DNA of 64,000 nt from Burkholderia sp. FERM BP-3421 (lineage in GTDB: Bacteria > Pseudomonadota > Gammaproteobacteria > Burkholderiales > Burkholderiaceae): contig NZ_CP117781.1 in assembly GCF_028657905.1 (NCBI RefSeq), forward strand, positions 1,364,001-1,428,000, written 5' to 3'. Every line of letters begins with the position of its first letter. Position 1 is the stretch's first letter. The translations under genes were made by a program, and so were the position numbers. Of the stretch, positions 36,387-44,961 are shown in pieces. The notes beneath the pieces are model-generated. The model was not told the DNA's origin. It made no database searches and was given only the letters and a program-made list of their open reading frames with translations.

Positions 36387-36785
36387 ATGAGCATCAGCAT
36401 CGTCAGGCTTGGCGCGCCGCGCGGCGCGGATGAGGGCGTGCGCATCGGCACGGTGCGCCGGCCGCCGCGCGGGGTGCCGAGGGCGGAGTTCGCGTCGCGG
36501 GACTATTACGACGTGTGGCTACCGACACTGTCTCCGAGTGCGGAGCTGGTGGCCGAGGCGCAGGCCGCGACCACTGATGTGCAGTGGCGCGTGTTCGTCC
36601 GCAAGTTTCGCGCGGAGATGGGCCACGGCGATGCGGAGAAGGTGTTGGACACGCTCGCGGCGCTGTCGGCGAGCACGCATTTCGCGATCGGATGTTATTG
36701 CGAGGATGAGGCGCGCTGCCATCGCGGCGTATTGCGGCAACTGCTGGCCGAGCGCGGGGCGGTGATCCGCGGCGAGCCGGGCTGA
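36387..36785 (+). CDS. DUF488 family protein, 132 aa
   Basis: Short cytoplasmic protein of the DUF488 family. The family signature is seen at the C-terminus: IGCYCEDEARCHRGVLRQLL, where the Cys-x-Cys and Cys-His residues cluster. The N-terminal part (SIVRLGAPR, then RRPPRGVPRAEFASRDYYDVWLPTLSPS) also fits. Function is unknown for the family; a nucleotide or nucleic-acid role has been suggested only loosely. GGAGGGG before the ATG supports this start. Confidence 0.85.
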   Translation: MSISIVRLGAPRGADEGVRIGTVRRPPRGVPRAEFASRDYYDVWLPTLSPSAELVAEAQAATTDVQWRVFVRKFRAEMGHGDAEKVLDTLAALSASTHFAIGCYCEDEARCHRGVLRQLLAERGAVIRGEPG

Positions 36786-37383
36786 ATCCGATCGCGACTG
36801 GAGCGGGGCGCGCGAATTTGAACGATGCCGGTTCCGATGCATGTGACGCACTCAAGGATGCGTCTGTCCGGATTGAAAAAATGTCCGGGTTCCGGTCGCC
36901 TGTCGTTCGGATAAGGGAGGCTTGGTGGCGTGGATGCATCGGCGCATCGGCGCATCGGCGCGCAAGGGCGCGTGGCGACAGGCTGCAACCCACGAAACGC
37001 CTCGTCCATAGTTTTTCTATAGGCTGCGCCAAGATATCGTTGATTGTAAGAAAAATGAAATTTCCGGATACTTAAAAAAAGAAATTTCTGGCGCTGCCTG
37101 CGATGCCTGGTCCGAAGGTTTGGAAAATCTCTCGAGTTGCCTTCCACCTGTACGAAGCGCCGATTTCGCGCTCAACGGGCGATCGGATCGGATCAGGTTC
37201 GACGGCGTAGGCTGCCACCCCGGCAGCAGCAGGGCGAAGGTGCTGCCTTGCTTTAGACCGACCCATGACGAGTTCCTATTTGCCTGTCCATGGCTCCGGC
37301 GCTTTGGCCTTGGTGAAAATATAGCTGTCCGAATGGATGATGAGGCGGGTGGCCGGGGGTTGGAAGGGCGTTCAAGTGTGTGA
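36786..37383. other. Intergenic region with short tandem repeat
   Basis: No gene is supported. A 9-bp unit GCATCGGCG occurs three times in a row at 36936-36962, and an AT-rich stretch lies at 37010-37085. The missing upstream part of the M20 peptidase gene that follows is not present here. Confidence 0.45.
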
Positions 37384-37737
37384 ATGGAGGATGGGCGTGC
37401 GAAGAAGGTGCATTGGCGTTGGTTCATTGAAGCTGGTTTTGTTTTTCCATTCGAGGAGGCCCTGCCTTCAATGAACTCAACCGAGGAGAGTCGCGAGTTG
37501 TTCGAGAAATACAATCTGGTCAGCCAGCGATTGGGATACGAAAAAATCAGTTTGCTGCCGGCGGAACTGCGCGGTGGCGGCGATATTTCCTATGTCGCGC
37601 CATATATCTCGACGGCGCTCGTCGGGATCGGCGCGAATGGCAGCGGTGAGCATTCGCCACAGGAAACGCTCGATGTCGATTCCCTGGTCACGCAATCGCA
37701 ACGGGCCGGATTGCTGATGCTTGATTTGATCAAGTGA
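37384..37737 (+). pseudogene. C-terminal remnant of an M20 (glutamate carboxypeptidase-type) peptidase
   Basis: The 117 residues end with the C-terminal part of M20 metallopeptidases: PSMNSTEESRELFEKYNLV, LRGGGDISYVAPYI and VGIGANGSGEHSPQETLDVD (the His and Glu of the terminal metal-binding motif), then the last helix. The catalytic N-terminal domain (usually about 250 further residues) is absent and cannot be found in the preceding 600 bp. It therefore appears to be a deletion remnant. It sits just before a RidA gene, a pairing often seen with this peptidase type. Confidence 0.65.
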
Positions 37738-37756
37738 AATGTCCGGCAGGAGAACG

Positions 37757-38281
37757 ATGATGAAAATTCCGATGCTCTTTGCGATGCTCGCGATGGCGTC
37801 GTGCGCGACCCAGGCCGCCGATGACGTGATCCGCTATCGCGTCGCCAATTCGACCGTTCCCGTTGCGGCTGCCGTCGAGATTCCGGCAACTGCCTCGCTT
37901 GTCTACCTCTCCGGCAAGACGCCGCCGGTGCAGCATGCCGAATATCGGACGGACGACATACGGGCCTACGGCGAAAGCACCCGGCAGCAGGCGGAGGGGA
38001 TCTTCAAGGCGATTGAGCGATCGCTGGGCGAGCTCGGGCTGGGGCTTGGCGACGTCGTCAAAATGCAGGTCTACTTGGTTGGGGACCCGGCAAGCGACGG
38101 CAGGATGGACACGCGGGGTTTCATGGAAGCATACGTGCGGTTTTTCGGTACCGAGGCGCAGCCCAATCTTCCCGCGCGCACCCTGGTCCAGATCGCCGGC
38201 CTGCCGAATCCAGGCTGGCGGGTGGAAATCGACGTTGTCGCCGCGCGCGTCAAGCCCTCTCGAACGGACGCGAATACCTGA
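37757..38281 (+). CDS. Exported RidA/YjgF-family protein, 174 aa
   Basis: RidA-family fold (YVYLSGKTPPV region, then VKMQVYLVGDPASDGRMDTR and FMEAYVRFF, closing RTLVQIAGLPNPGWRVEIDV). Cytoplasmic RidA deaminates reactive enamines, but this member begins with a signal peptide (MKIPMLFAMLAMASCATQA), so it is periplasmic, and its function there is unknown. The catalytic Arg of RidA enzymes is present as R in PARTLVQI. GGAGAAC precedes two adjacent ATG codons; the first is taken. Located after the M20 remnant. Confidence 0.8.
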   Translation: MMKIPMLFAMLAMASCATQAADDVIRYRVANSTVPVAAAVEIPATASLVYLSGKTPPVQHAEYRTDDIRAYGESTRQQAEGIFKAIERSLGELGLGLGDVVKMQVYLVGDPASDGRMDTRGFMEAYVRFFGTEAQPNLPARTLVQIAGLPNPGWRVEIDVVAARVKPSRTDANT

Positions 38282-38342
38282 TTGCGCCGGCGGATCGAGT
38301 GCTTTCATTCGATCACGAGGCATTTCGATTTGATACTTTCAC

Positions 38343-39221
38343 ATGAACAGAAGAACATTCCTCATCATGGGTAGCGGCATGCTCGGTGGGTTGCCGCGAC
38401 TCGCCGCCGCATTCGAGTCAGTCGATCTCGAGGCGGCCATGGCCGCGCTCGAGAAAGACTCGGGTGGGCGGCTCGGCGTGTCTATCCTGAAGACGGGTGC
38501 CGGCCAGGCATTCGGCCACAGGGCGCACGAGCGATTCCCGCTTTGCAGCACCTTCAAGTGGCTCGTCGCCGCGCACGTACTCCACCATGTGGACGGTGAG
38601 CGACTCAGCCTGAATCGTCGCGTGTCGTTTTCCAAGGCGAGCCTGATGGATTGGTCTCCGGTCACGCGGCGGCACGCCGACGGGCAGGGCATGACGATCG
38701 GCGATCTGTGCGAGGCGGCCATCACCGAAAGTGACAATACCGCCACGCAGTTGCTGCTCGACAAACTGGGCGGGATCGCTGGGTGGAACGGGTACGTGCG
38801 CTCGATCGGCGATCCCGATACGCGCCTCGATCGAGGGGAGCCTTTCCTGAATGAGGCATTGCCCGGCGATATCCGAGACACGACCACGCCGTCTGCGATG
38901 GCGGCCAATCTGAGTCGATTGCTGCTGGGAGACGGGCTCAGTCCGGCATCCCGGGAACAGTTGACGCGATGGATGGCCGCGACGAAATACAGCGGCGCGC
39001 GGTTCCGTTCCGGAATGCCCGACGGATGGCGCCTTGCCGATAAGACGGGAAGCGGAAATGCCGGCACGGGCGCCGCGGGTGACGTCGGTGTGTATTGGTC
39101 GCCGACGGGCCAACCGATCGTCGTCGTCGCGTACCTTGCCGAGGCCAAAGTCGAATCGAAACAGCAGGACGCCGCCATCGCGGATGTCGGGCGATGGGCG
39201 CGAAGTTTCGCCTTGTCCTGA
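38343..39221 (+). CDS. Class A serine beta-lactamase, 292 aa
   Basis: Periplasmic enzyme that hydrolyses beta-lactam antibiotics through a serine acyl-enzyme. All class A motifs are intact: STFK (Ser69 in this protein, equivalent to Ambler Ser70, and Lys72), SDN (130-132), E166 with EPFLNEA on the omega loop, and KTGS (234-237). The leader MNRRTFLIMGS has a twin-arginine-like motif, so export by Tat is possible. The gene has no adjacent LysR ampR-type regulator. Spectrum cannot be read from sequence; residue 237 is Ser. Confidence 0.92.
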   Translation: MNRRTFLIMGSGMLGGLPRLAAAFESVDLEAAMAALEKDSGGRLGVSILKTGAGQAFGHRAHERFPLCSTFKWLVAAHVLHHVDGERLSLNRRVSFSKASLMDWSPVTRRHADGQGMTIGDLCEAAITESDNTATQLLLDKLGGIAGWNGYVRSIGDPDTRLDRGEPFLNEALPGDIRDTTTPSAMAANLSRLLLGDGLSPASREQLTRWMAATKYSGARFRSGMPDGWRLADKTGSGNAGTGAAGDVGVYWSPTGQPIVVVAYLAEAKVESKQQDAAIADVGRWARSFALS

Positions 39222-39347
39222 CGGATCGAGGGCGTCAAGGCGGTTCGGAGGCAGTGCCGAATCGTCTTGTCGAGGCCAGGCGGCCGCCTCGATCAAGGCG
39301 GCGGGAAAACGCATGCGTCGTGCGCGATGGGTGCCGCGCCGGGGCCG

Positions 39348-39854
39348 TCAATGATCGTCCCGCCATTCCATCTTCTGAACGCTGACGCCGGGTTGGCTCG
39401 CGAGCGGCTCCCATTCCGGCAGGAACCTGAAGCCTTGCCGCTGATAGAGCGCGACGGCCGACGCGTTGTCCGGCGCGACGCTCAGCACGACCCGCCGATA
39501 TCCGCGCGCCACCGCGCGCGCCTTGATCGCGCCGACGAGTCGGTCCGCGATGCCTGCGCCGCGGCATTCGGGGCGCACCCACATCGCGATCAGGTGGTAT
39601 TCGTTCGACGCGCCGACGCTGTCGCCGATCAGGCCCACGGCCTGCTCTTGGCGGATCGCCAGCAGGAATTCGGGCGGGGTCTTGCTCGATGCGCGGTCGC
39701 GCCATTGCTGCTCGCTGTACGCGGACGCGATCGCATAGCTGAGGCCGAACGCGGCGGGGCTGTCGCGCAGCGCGTCGAGGCGGATCGACTTCAGGGCGGC
39801 CCAGTCTTCTTCCGTGGCCGGGCGGATGGTGACGGCGAGCGTCTCGATGGACAT
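39348..39854 (-). CDS. GNAT-family N-acetyltransferase, 168 aa
   Basis: Acetyl-CoA-dependent acetyltransferase. The acetyl-CoA-binding motif V-R-P-E-C-R-G-A-G-I-A is clear in MWVRPECRGAGIADRLV, with the family end SVAPDNASAVALYQRQGFR. The start at 39854 (MSIETLAVTIRPATEEDW) is favoured, because the upstream in-frame leader is Arg/His-rich and unlike protein. The substrate is unknown. It lies convergently with the beta-lactamase gene; no functional link is evident. Confidence 0.85.
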   Translation of the reverse strand: MSIETLAVTIRPATEEDWAALKSIRLDALRDSPAAFGLSYAIASAYSEQQWRDRASSKTPPEFLLAIRQEQAVGLIGDSVGASNEYHLIAMWVRPECRGAGIADRLVGAIKARAVARGYRRVVLSVAPDNASAVALYQRQGFRFLPEWEPLASQPGVSVQKMEWRDDH

Positions 39855-40015
39855 GAAGGCTTTCCGAAGATTGACCGAATGATGTTGCGTGACCGGCTCA
39901 TGCCCGGGCGCGTGCGCCGAAAACGACGCGCTGCGTTGCCGATGCGTGGGCCGACGCGTTGTCGGCCGCATTCCAGCCTGATCCAATCAGGCCGGACGCG
40001 ACAGCGCTACGCGCT

Positions 40016-40717
40016 TCACGAACGCGCTTTTTTCCCTTTGCCCGCGCGCAACGTCGCCGTCGTCATGCCGGCCGCGGCGGCGCGCGTCTGCTTCGTGCGG
40101 GCAGGGCGCGCGGCCTCGGTTGGGGGCGGCTCCTGCGGCAGCGAGGGAAACTCCGGACGGTCGTCGTCGAACAGCGGCAACGTGCCCACCGCGATCAGCT
40201 CGGCCGGCCCGTCGCCGAGATTGGCGAGACGGTGGCGCTGGTGCGCGTCGAAATGCAGGGAATCGCCGGGACCGAGCCGATACTCCTTGCGTCCGATCGT
40301 ATAGCGCACTTCACCGGACAGGATGAACACGAACTCGTCGCCGCTGTGCGCGACCCATTCCGAGCAATAGCCTTCCTTCATCTGCACCTTGACGGCATTG
40401 AGCTGGCTGCCCGTGAAGCTCGTCGACAGGCGTTCGTAGCACTGCTGCGTCGCGCGGATCGCGTACGATTCCCGGCTGCCCTGATGAGAGTCCGGCTGAT
40501 CCTGGCGCGGCTGGTCGAGCAGCGTGCCGAGCGGCGTGTTCAACGCCTTCGCGACGTTGACGAGCGACGAGATGGAAATGCCCGTCAGGTTCCGCTCGAC
40601 CTGGGACAGGAAGCCGACCGACAGGTTGGCCTCGGTGGCGACTTGCAGCAGCGTCTTTTTCAGCTCGCGGCGCAGGCGGCGAATGCGTCCGCCGATATGC
40701 ATGATGTCCGAATCCAT
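40016..40717 (-). CDS. XRE-family regulator with C-terminal cupin domain, 233 aa
   Basis: The N-terminal HTH (about residues 8-65) reads IGGRIRRLRRELKKTLLQVA followed by LSVGFLSQVERNLTGISISS, classic for XRE-cupin regulators such as PuuR. The C-terminal cupin (residues 110-185) has SEWVAHSGDEFVFILSGEVR and LGPGDSLHFDAHQRHRL, with partial metal-binding His. The tail after residue 200 is Pro/Lys/Ala-rich and probably disordered. Start at 40717 follows GGGAG. Divergent from an aminopeptidase P gene; a palindrome in the shared promoter region is its likely operator. Confidence 0.88.
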   Translation of the reverse strand: MDSDIMHIGGRIRRLRRELKKTLLQVATEANLSVGFLSQVERNLTGISISSLVNVAKALNTPLGTLLDQPRQDQPDSHQGSRESYAIRATQQCYERLSTSFTGSQLNAVKVQMKEGYCSEWVAHSGDEFVFILSGEVRYTIGRKEYRLGPGDSLHFDAHQRHRLANLGDGPAELIAVGTLPLFDDDRPEFPSLPQEPPPTEAARPARTKQTRAAAAGMTTATLRAGKGKKARS

Positions 40718-40911
40718 GAATCTCCCACGAGGCGACAGTTGGCTGACGTGCCGATGCGGGCGCGTCCCCCGCGCGCTCGCGCATCCGTCTGACTCTATCC
40801 AGCGAAGTCGTCCCGACGGCAATGCCCGTGCATTGTACCGCGCCTGTTTTTTTGATCGTCAGTCCGATGGACAGGGAACCGCCCGGTTGTGAATTGTCAC
40901 ATCGCGTGAGA

Positions 40912-40964
40912 TTTTAGTCTCACTAAAATTTTAGCTTGACGTAAATTCGGGGCGACTGTAACTT
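40912..40964 (+). promoter_or_regulatory. Palindromic operator and promoter before the aminopeptidase gene
   Basis: TTTTAGT and ACTAAAA form a perfect inverted repeat around CTC (40912-40928); it overlaps a second perfect palindrome CTAAAATTTTAG (40923-40934). Directly after them, TTGACG (40936-40941), 17 bp, and TAACTT (40959-40964) resemble a sigma70 promoter. The position suits binding by the divergent XRE-cupin regulator (inference). Confidence 0.5.
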
Positions 40965-41009
40965 TTTCGTCATTCCCGGGCGGCCTGACAACGACAACAA
41001 GGACCCACG

Positions 41010-42866
41010 ATGATCGATCGACTGAAATACCACTTTTCCGATGTGCCGGACTATGAGGCGTCGCTGGCCGGCACTCATGCGGGCTTGTCCGCGCTGCTGG
41101 ATGCCGGTGGGCTCGATGCATTCATCGTGACCGCGCAGGACGAGTACCTGACCGAATACCTGCCGCGTCAGAACAACCCGCGCTATGCGCTGTCGGCGTT
41201 CGACGGCTCGACCGGCAACGGCATCTTCCTGAGCGAGGGCGCCGCGGCGCGGCTCGGGATTGCGCAGCGGTTCGTGCTGTTCGTCGACGGCCGCTATCAC
41301 TTGCAGGCCGACACGCAGTGCGATCCCGCGCGCGTGCAGGTCGAGAAACTGCCGCTCGAACTCGGCATCTGGCAGGCGATGGTCGAATGGCTGGCCGCGC
41401 GCGCCGGATCGCTGCGCGTGATCGGCTACGACGCGTTGCGTCTCAGCGTCGCCGAGCGCGAGCGTCTGGTCGCGGGCACGGCCGCGGCTGACTTCACGTG
41501 GCGCGCGCTCAGCGCGCGCGAGGCCGATCGCGCGATCGGGTTGCCCGGCTGGCGGATCGCAAGGCCGATCTTCAGCGTGCCGGCTTCGGTCACGGGGGCG
41601 CGCGTCGCGGATCAGGTCGCGGCGCTCGATGCGCGCCTGCGCGCGCATCTCGGCCGCGACGACGCGGCCATCTGCTTCCTGACCTGCACGGCCGACGATC
41701 TCAGCTATCTGCTGAACAGCCGCGGTTATCACCTGCCGCAGGCGTCGTCGCATCTCGGTTATCTGTTCGTGCTGCGCGATGCGATCGTGTTGTTCCTGCC
41801 GGACGGTTGCGACACGTGCCCGGTCGAGCTTGAGGCCGGTTCCGCGTTGCAGGTGGTGCGGGGCGATCTCGCCGCGCTGGCGCGCGTGCTGCGCGGCTTC
41901 AGCGTCGACACGCTTTGCTATGACACGTCGGTCGTGAATTGCGCGGTGCCGGATTTCGTGACGGATCTCTGGCCGGCGGCGCGTCATGTCGATTTCAGCC
42001 CGGTCGAGGCCATGCGCGCGAGCAAGACGCCCGAAGTGCTCGACCAGTTCCGCGATGCGTTCTCGCGCAGTTCGGCCGCGATTGCCGAGACGCTGCGCTG
42101 GGCGAAGCGCGGCGTGCCGGGCGAGTCGCCGTCGGAGGTCGATCTGGCGCGCCGGATCAACGACGAGTACGGCGCGCGCGGCGCGGTCGCGCTGACGTTC
42201 ACGACGATCGCCGCGAATGGGCCGCATAGCGCGATCACGCATTACACGGCGGCGGATCCGGATACCCGGTTGACCGAAGGCGAACTGGTGTTGATGGACA
42301 GTGGCGCGTATTACGACGCGGGCTTCGCGACCGACTGCACGCGCGTCGTGCTGCGCAGCGCGACGCCCGGCACGCGCGCGCAGCCGTGGCAGAAGTCGAT
42401 CTATACGATTGCGCTGAAAGCCGCGATCAGGGGGCTCGTCACGCATTTCCCGGCGGATGCGCTGGGCGGCGACGTGGACGACGCGGTGCGCGAGGTCTGC
42501 CGCGCGCAGGGCTACGACTATGCGCACGGCACGGGACACGGCATCGGCATCCACGTGCACGAGGGCGGCGTGCGCTTCAGCCCGGGTTCGACCTATGGGC
42601 TGGTGCCGGGGGCGGTGATCTCGGTGGAGCCGGGCATCTATCTCGCGGGCCAGGGCGGGGTGCGGATCGAGAACGTCGTGATCATCCACCCGTCGACATG
42701 CGAGGCGGGCAAGGTCGAATTCGAGAATATCGTGTGGGTGGGGTATGACTGGGACCTGATCGACCTGGATCTGCTCGATGAGGTGGAGCGTGATTATCTG
42801 CGCGGCTACGAGCGTGCGTGCGTCGAGCGGGGGACGTCGGTGACGGCGTGTCCGTTGCTGGGATAG
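41010..42866 (+). CDS. pepP: Xaa-Pro aminopeptidase (M24B, aminopeptidase P family), 618 aa
   Basis: Metallopeptidase that removes the N-terminal residue before proline. Two creatinase-like N-terminal domains (about residues 1-320) precede the pita-bread catalytic domain. Metal ligands are visible in LMDSGAYYDAGFATDCTR (two Asp), GTGHGIGIHVHEG (His), ISVEPGIYL (Glu) and RIENVVII (Glu). The 618-residue length matches the long eukaryote-like APP1 form found in bacteria. AAGGA precedes the start. The XRE-cupin gene is divergent and probably controls it. Confidence 0.9.
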   Translation: MIDRLKYHFSDVPDYEASLAGTHAGLSALLDAGGLDAFIVTAQDEYLTEYLPRQNNPRYALSAFDGSTGNGIFLSEGAAARLGIAQRFVLFVDGRYHLQADTQCDPARVQVEKLPLELGIWQAMVEWLAARAGSLRVIGYDALRLSVAERERLVAGTAAADFTWRALSAREADRAIGLPGWRIARPIFSVPASVTGARVADQVAALDARLRAHLGRDDAAICFLTCTADDLSYLLNSRGYHLPQASSHLGYLFVLRDAIVLFLPDGCDTCPVELEAGSALQVVRGDLAALARVLRGFSVDTLCYDTSVVNCAVPDFVTDLWPAARHVDFSPVEAMRASKTPEVLDQFRDAFSRSSAAIAETLRWAKRGVPGESPSEVDLARRINDEYGARGAVALTFTTIAANGPHSAITHYTAADPDTRLTEGELVLMDSGAYYDAGFATDCTRVVLRSATPGTRAQPWQKSIYTIALKAAIRGLVTHFPADALGGDVDDAVREVCRAQGYDYAHGTGHGIGIHVHEGGVRFSPGSTYGLVPGAVISVEPGIYLAGQGGVRIENVVIIHPSTCEAGKVEFENIVWVGYDWDLIDLDLLDEVERDYLRGYERACVERGTSVTACPLLG

Positions 42867-43565
42867 GCGAGAGGCGGTAGGTTTGGTGGTGGGTGATGGC
42901 GCGTACTTGTGCCGTCACGTGATGCTCCGGTCGTTGCAACGACGACTGGACTTTTCCTGATTCGCCCGATGTCTAGCGGCCGGATCTGCGCATTGAGCGG
43001 AAACCGCAACGGGACGCCGCAGGGTACGCGCGAGCGCGTACCGGTGTCGGTCGATTGACGATTTCCCCGCGAGTGAATATCCCGAATTTTCGACGGTGCA
43101 CGGAAAGCGAGACACCTCCTTTCCGTGTCGACGCTCGACGTATCTAAAAATCAATAAAAAATAAGTGCGGCGAGAAGAGTCGATGGTGGTGCGCGGCATG
43201 CGCGCCGCTTGCTTGGAAAGCATTTTCTACGATTTGTGTCGGCATGCTTTTCCACTTGCGCCGTTGCTCCGGCAAGGGGCGGGGGAAAGTGAAGGCAGGT
43301 GTGGAGGTGATTGGGGATGGGCGGCTTATGCGTCTGGCCGTAGACTCGCCTCGCTGCAAGTTCTGTAGGTGACTGGCCGCCGTCGTGGTTGACTGTCCTC
43401 GTGTGGTTTTGAAGATTCGCGAGCTGTTCGCGGCCGTTCATCTCGGTTTTTCATAGCACGCCCCGCTATTTATGTCGGTGACGTAGCTCGGCAAGAGCGC
43501 GCCGATGCCGTTGCGGGCGCACGGATTGCGTCGGGATGGTGGTGATTAATTGAGAGGACTGCCAC
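42867..43565. other. Intergenic region before the PAAR island
   Basis: No gene is supported. A hairpin with a 9-bp stem (CACGGAAAG with CTTTCCGTG) lies at 43099-43127. Composition becomes less GC-rich approaching the T6SS genes. Confidence 0.4.
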
Positions 43566-43997
43566 TTGAAACGGAATTTTCTCAGAGTGGGTGATCATTC
43601 GTCTTCCGGTGGCACGGTCGTGGACAGCATCCCGACGATGAGCTGCGACGGAGTTGGGCTGACCTTCGTCGGCGCGAGAGTGACTTGTCCGACCTGTGGT
43701 CAGGTTGGGGTCATCGTTGCGGCAGGACCGCGCTGGCCGGGTGAGCTGATGGGCCGTCAAGCGGCGTTGGAGGGCGACACGGTGGCTTGTGGGTGCAGGC
43801 CGCGTCCGGCGATGATCGCGTTGCAATCCGGGATGTATCAGTTCTTCGAATCCGACGCACTCGTCAAAATGGGCTTCTCAGCTACAGGTGGTCCGGTAGT
43901 GCTGGATCTCGGGACACCCAGGCCGTCAGAAGGTTTCTGCCTGTCGTGCATGATTGCGGCCGCCAAGCGTGCAGCCTCTATGATCGTTCGCGGGTGA
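43566..43997 (+). CDS. PAAR-domain T6SS spike-tip protein, 143 aa
   Basis: PAAR proteins cap the VgrG spike with a sharp cone and carry effectors. This one shows the domain in order: RVGDHSSSGGTVVDSIPTM, a Cys-rich middle CPTCGQVGVIVAAGPRWPG, and GRQAALEGDTVACGCRPRP, with further Cys near the C-terminus (FCLSCMIAA). The TTG start at 43566 is preceded by GAGGACT. It heads a five-gene cassette with a DUF4123 chaperone, co-chaperone, nuclease and immunity gene, the same order as PAAR4-TecT-coTecT-TseT-TsiT in Pseudomonas aeruginosa. Confidence 0.88.
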   Translation: MKRNFLRVGDHSSSGGTVVDSIPTMSCDGVGLTFVGARVTCPTCGQVGVIVAAGPRWPGELMGRQAALEGDTVACGCRPRPAMIALQSGMYQFFESDALVKMGFSATGGPVVLDLGTPRPSEGFCLSCMIAAAKRAASMIVRG

Positions 43998-44003
43998 CGG
44001 ACG

Positions 44004-44501
44004 ATGCGCATTCATACCTTCTTTGCAGCATGGCAGCAGCGGGCGGGCCTTCCGGTTCGTCTGTTCGCGCTCGCGGACGGCCTGTTGTTTTCTGAACTCG
44101 GAGGCTCCGCACCACAGAGGGCAGGCGAGTCGGCGATAGCCCTGCTCGATGGAACGCCGGATGCGTCACTCGCGAATGCTGGCCCCTGGCTGTTCGACTA
44201 TGCAACGGTTGAAGGTCCGGTCCAGTGCGTGATTGAGCAAATGGCGCGGGGTGAGTATGGGGTGAACTGGATCATCAGTGCCTATCGTCCGGGTCAACTT
44301 GCGGGAGAGCTTCGCGAACGACTGGAGGGCGCGTTGCCGGATGGTCGATCCGTGATGCTTCGCTACTACGACGCTCGTGTGATGCGCCATTTCGCTCCGG
44401 CGCTGAGTGTGACCGAACGGACAGTGTTCTTCTCGCCCACTTTCGATTGGCTGATCGAGATCGACGGACAGTTATTCAGGGCGCATCCTCATGCCGCTTA
44501 A
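44004..44501 (+). CDS. DUF4123 effector chaperone (TecT-like), 165 aa
   Basis: DUF4123 domain fills the whole protein: FALADGLLFSELGG, IALLDGTPD, WIISAYRPGQLAGELRERLEG and VMLRYYDARVMRHFAPALS followed by a conserved WLIEIDGQ end. It is the short form without C-terminal extension. Such proteins bind both cargo and PAAR protein in the cytoplasm. It begins 7 bp after the PAAR stop and overlaps the next gene by 11 bp. Its place second in a PAAR cassette matches TecT, which loads the nuclease TseT in P. aeruginosa. Confidence 0.85.
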   Translation: MRIHTFFAAWQQRAGLPVRLFALADGLLFSELGGSAPQRAGESAIALLDGTPDASLANAGPWLFDYATVEGPVQCVIEQMARGEYGVNWIISAYRPGQLAGELRERLEGALPDGRSVMLRYYDARVMRHFAPALSVTERTVFFSPTFDWLIEIDGQLFRAHPHAA

Positions 44502-44961
44502 TCTCACGCCTGCTCATCTGTCGGCGCTTGCGGAGGGCGAGGCTCGCAACTTCGTGGATGGTGTGCGACGCGACATGATAAAAGCCGATCCTGCGTTGAC
44601 GCAGGGCACTGACCTTCGGAATCGACTATGGGAGGCGTATCAAGCCGCCCATGCGCTTGGCATTCAGGACAGCGAGCACCTCGTTCAATTTCTGAAGGTC
44701 GAAGCATATTCGCCGAGCTTCTATGCGAAACCCGCAACGCATGCCTGGCTGACCAAACCCGGTCGCAGTGCAGATGAGCGTTTTCACGTCTACGTTCAGG
44801 AAGTCACCTGGCGATCACAACATCCTGACAGCTTGAAGGGAGTCCCACATGGCAGTACCGTTTATCCCCCTGGTGACAGCGTTAGCGGCGGAGGCGGGTC
44901 CGGCATTGTCAGCTATTGGAAGCGCTTTATTGGGCGGGGCGGCGGTAGCGGGGATCGGTAG
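44491..44961 (+). CDS. Probable T6SS co-chaperone (co-TecT-like), 156 aa
   Basis: Third gene of the cassette. The N-terminal 115 residues (MPLNLTPAHLSALAEGEARN, FVDGVRRDM, then HAWLTKPGRSADERFHVYVQ) look helical and are likely the functional part. The frame continues 113 bp into the effector gene with a Gly/Ser-rich low-complexity end, an unusually long overlap. Position and size match co-TecT, which helps TecT hand the TseT effector to PAAR in P. aeruginosa. The role is inferred from gene order, since family motifs are not obvious by eye. Confidence 0.6.
   Translation: MPLNLTPAHLSALAEGEARNFVDGVRRDMIKADPALTQGTDLRNRLWEAYQAAHALGIQDSEHLVQFLKVEAYSPSFYAKPATHAWLTKPGRSADERFHVYVQEVTWRSQHPDSLKGVPHGSTVYPPGDSVSGGGGSGIVSYWKRFIGRGGGSGDR

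Noticed and set aside
36936..36962. Three tandem copies of a 9-bp unit, considered as a CRISPR or iteron signal
   Set aside because: Too few, too short and without spacers; a simple tandem repeat.
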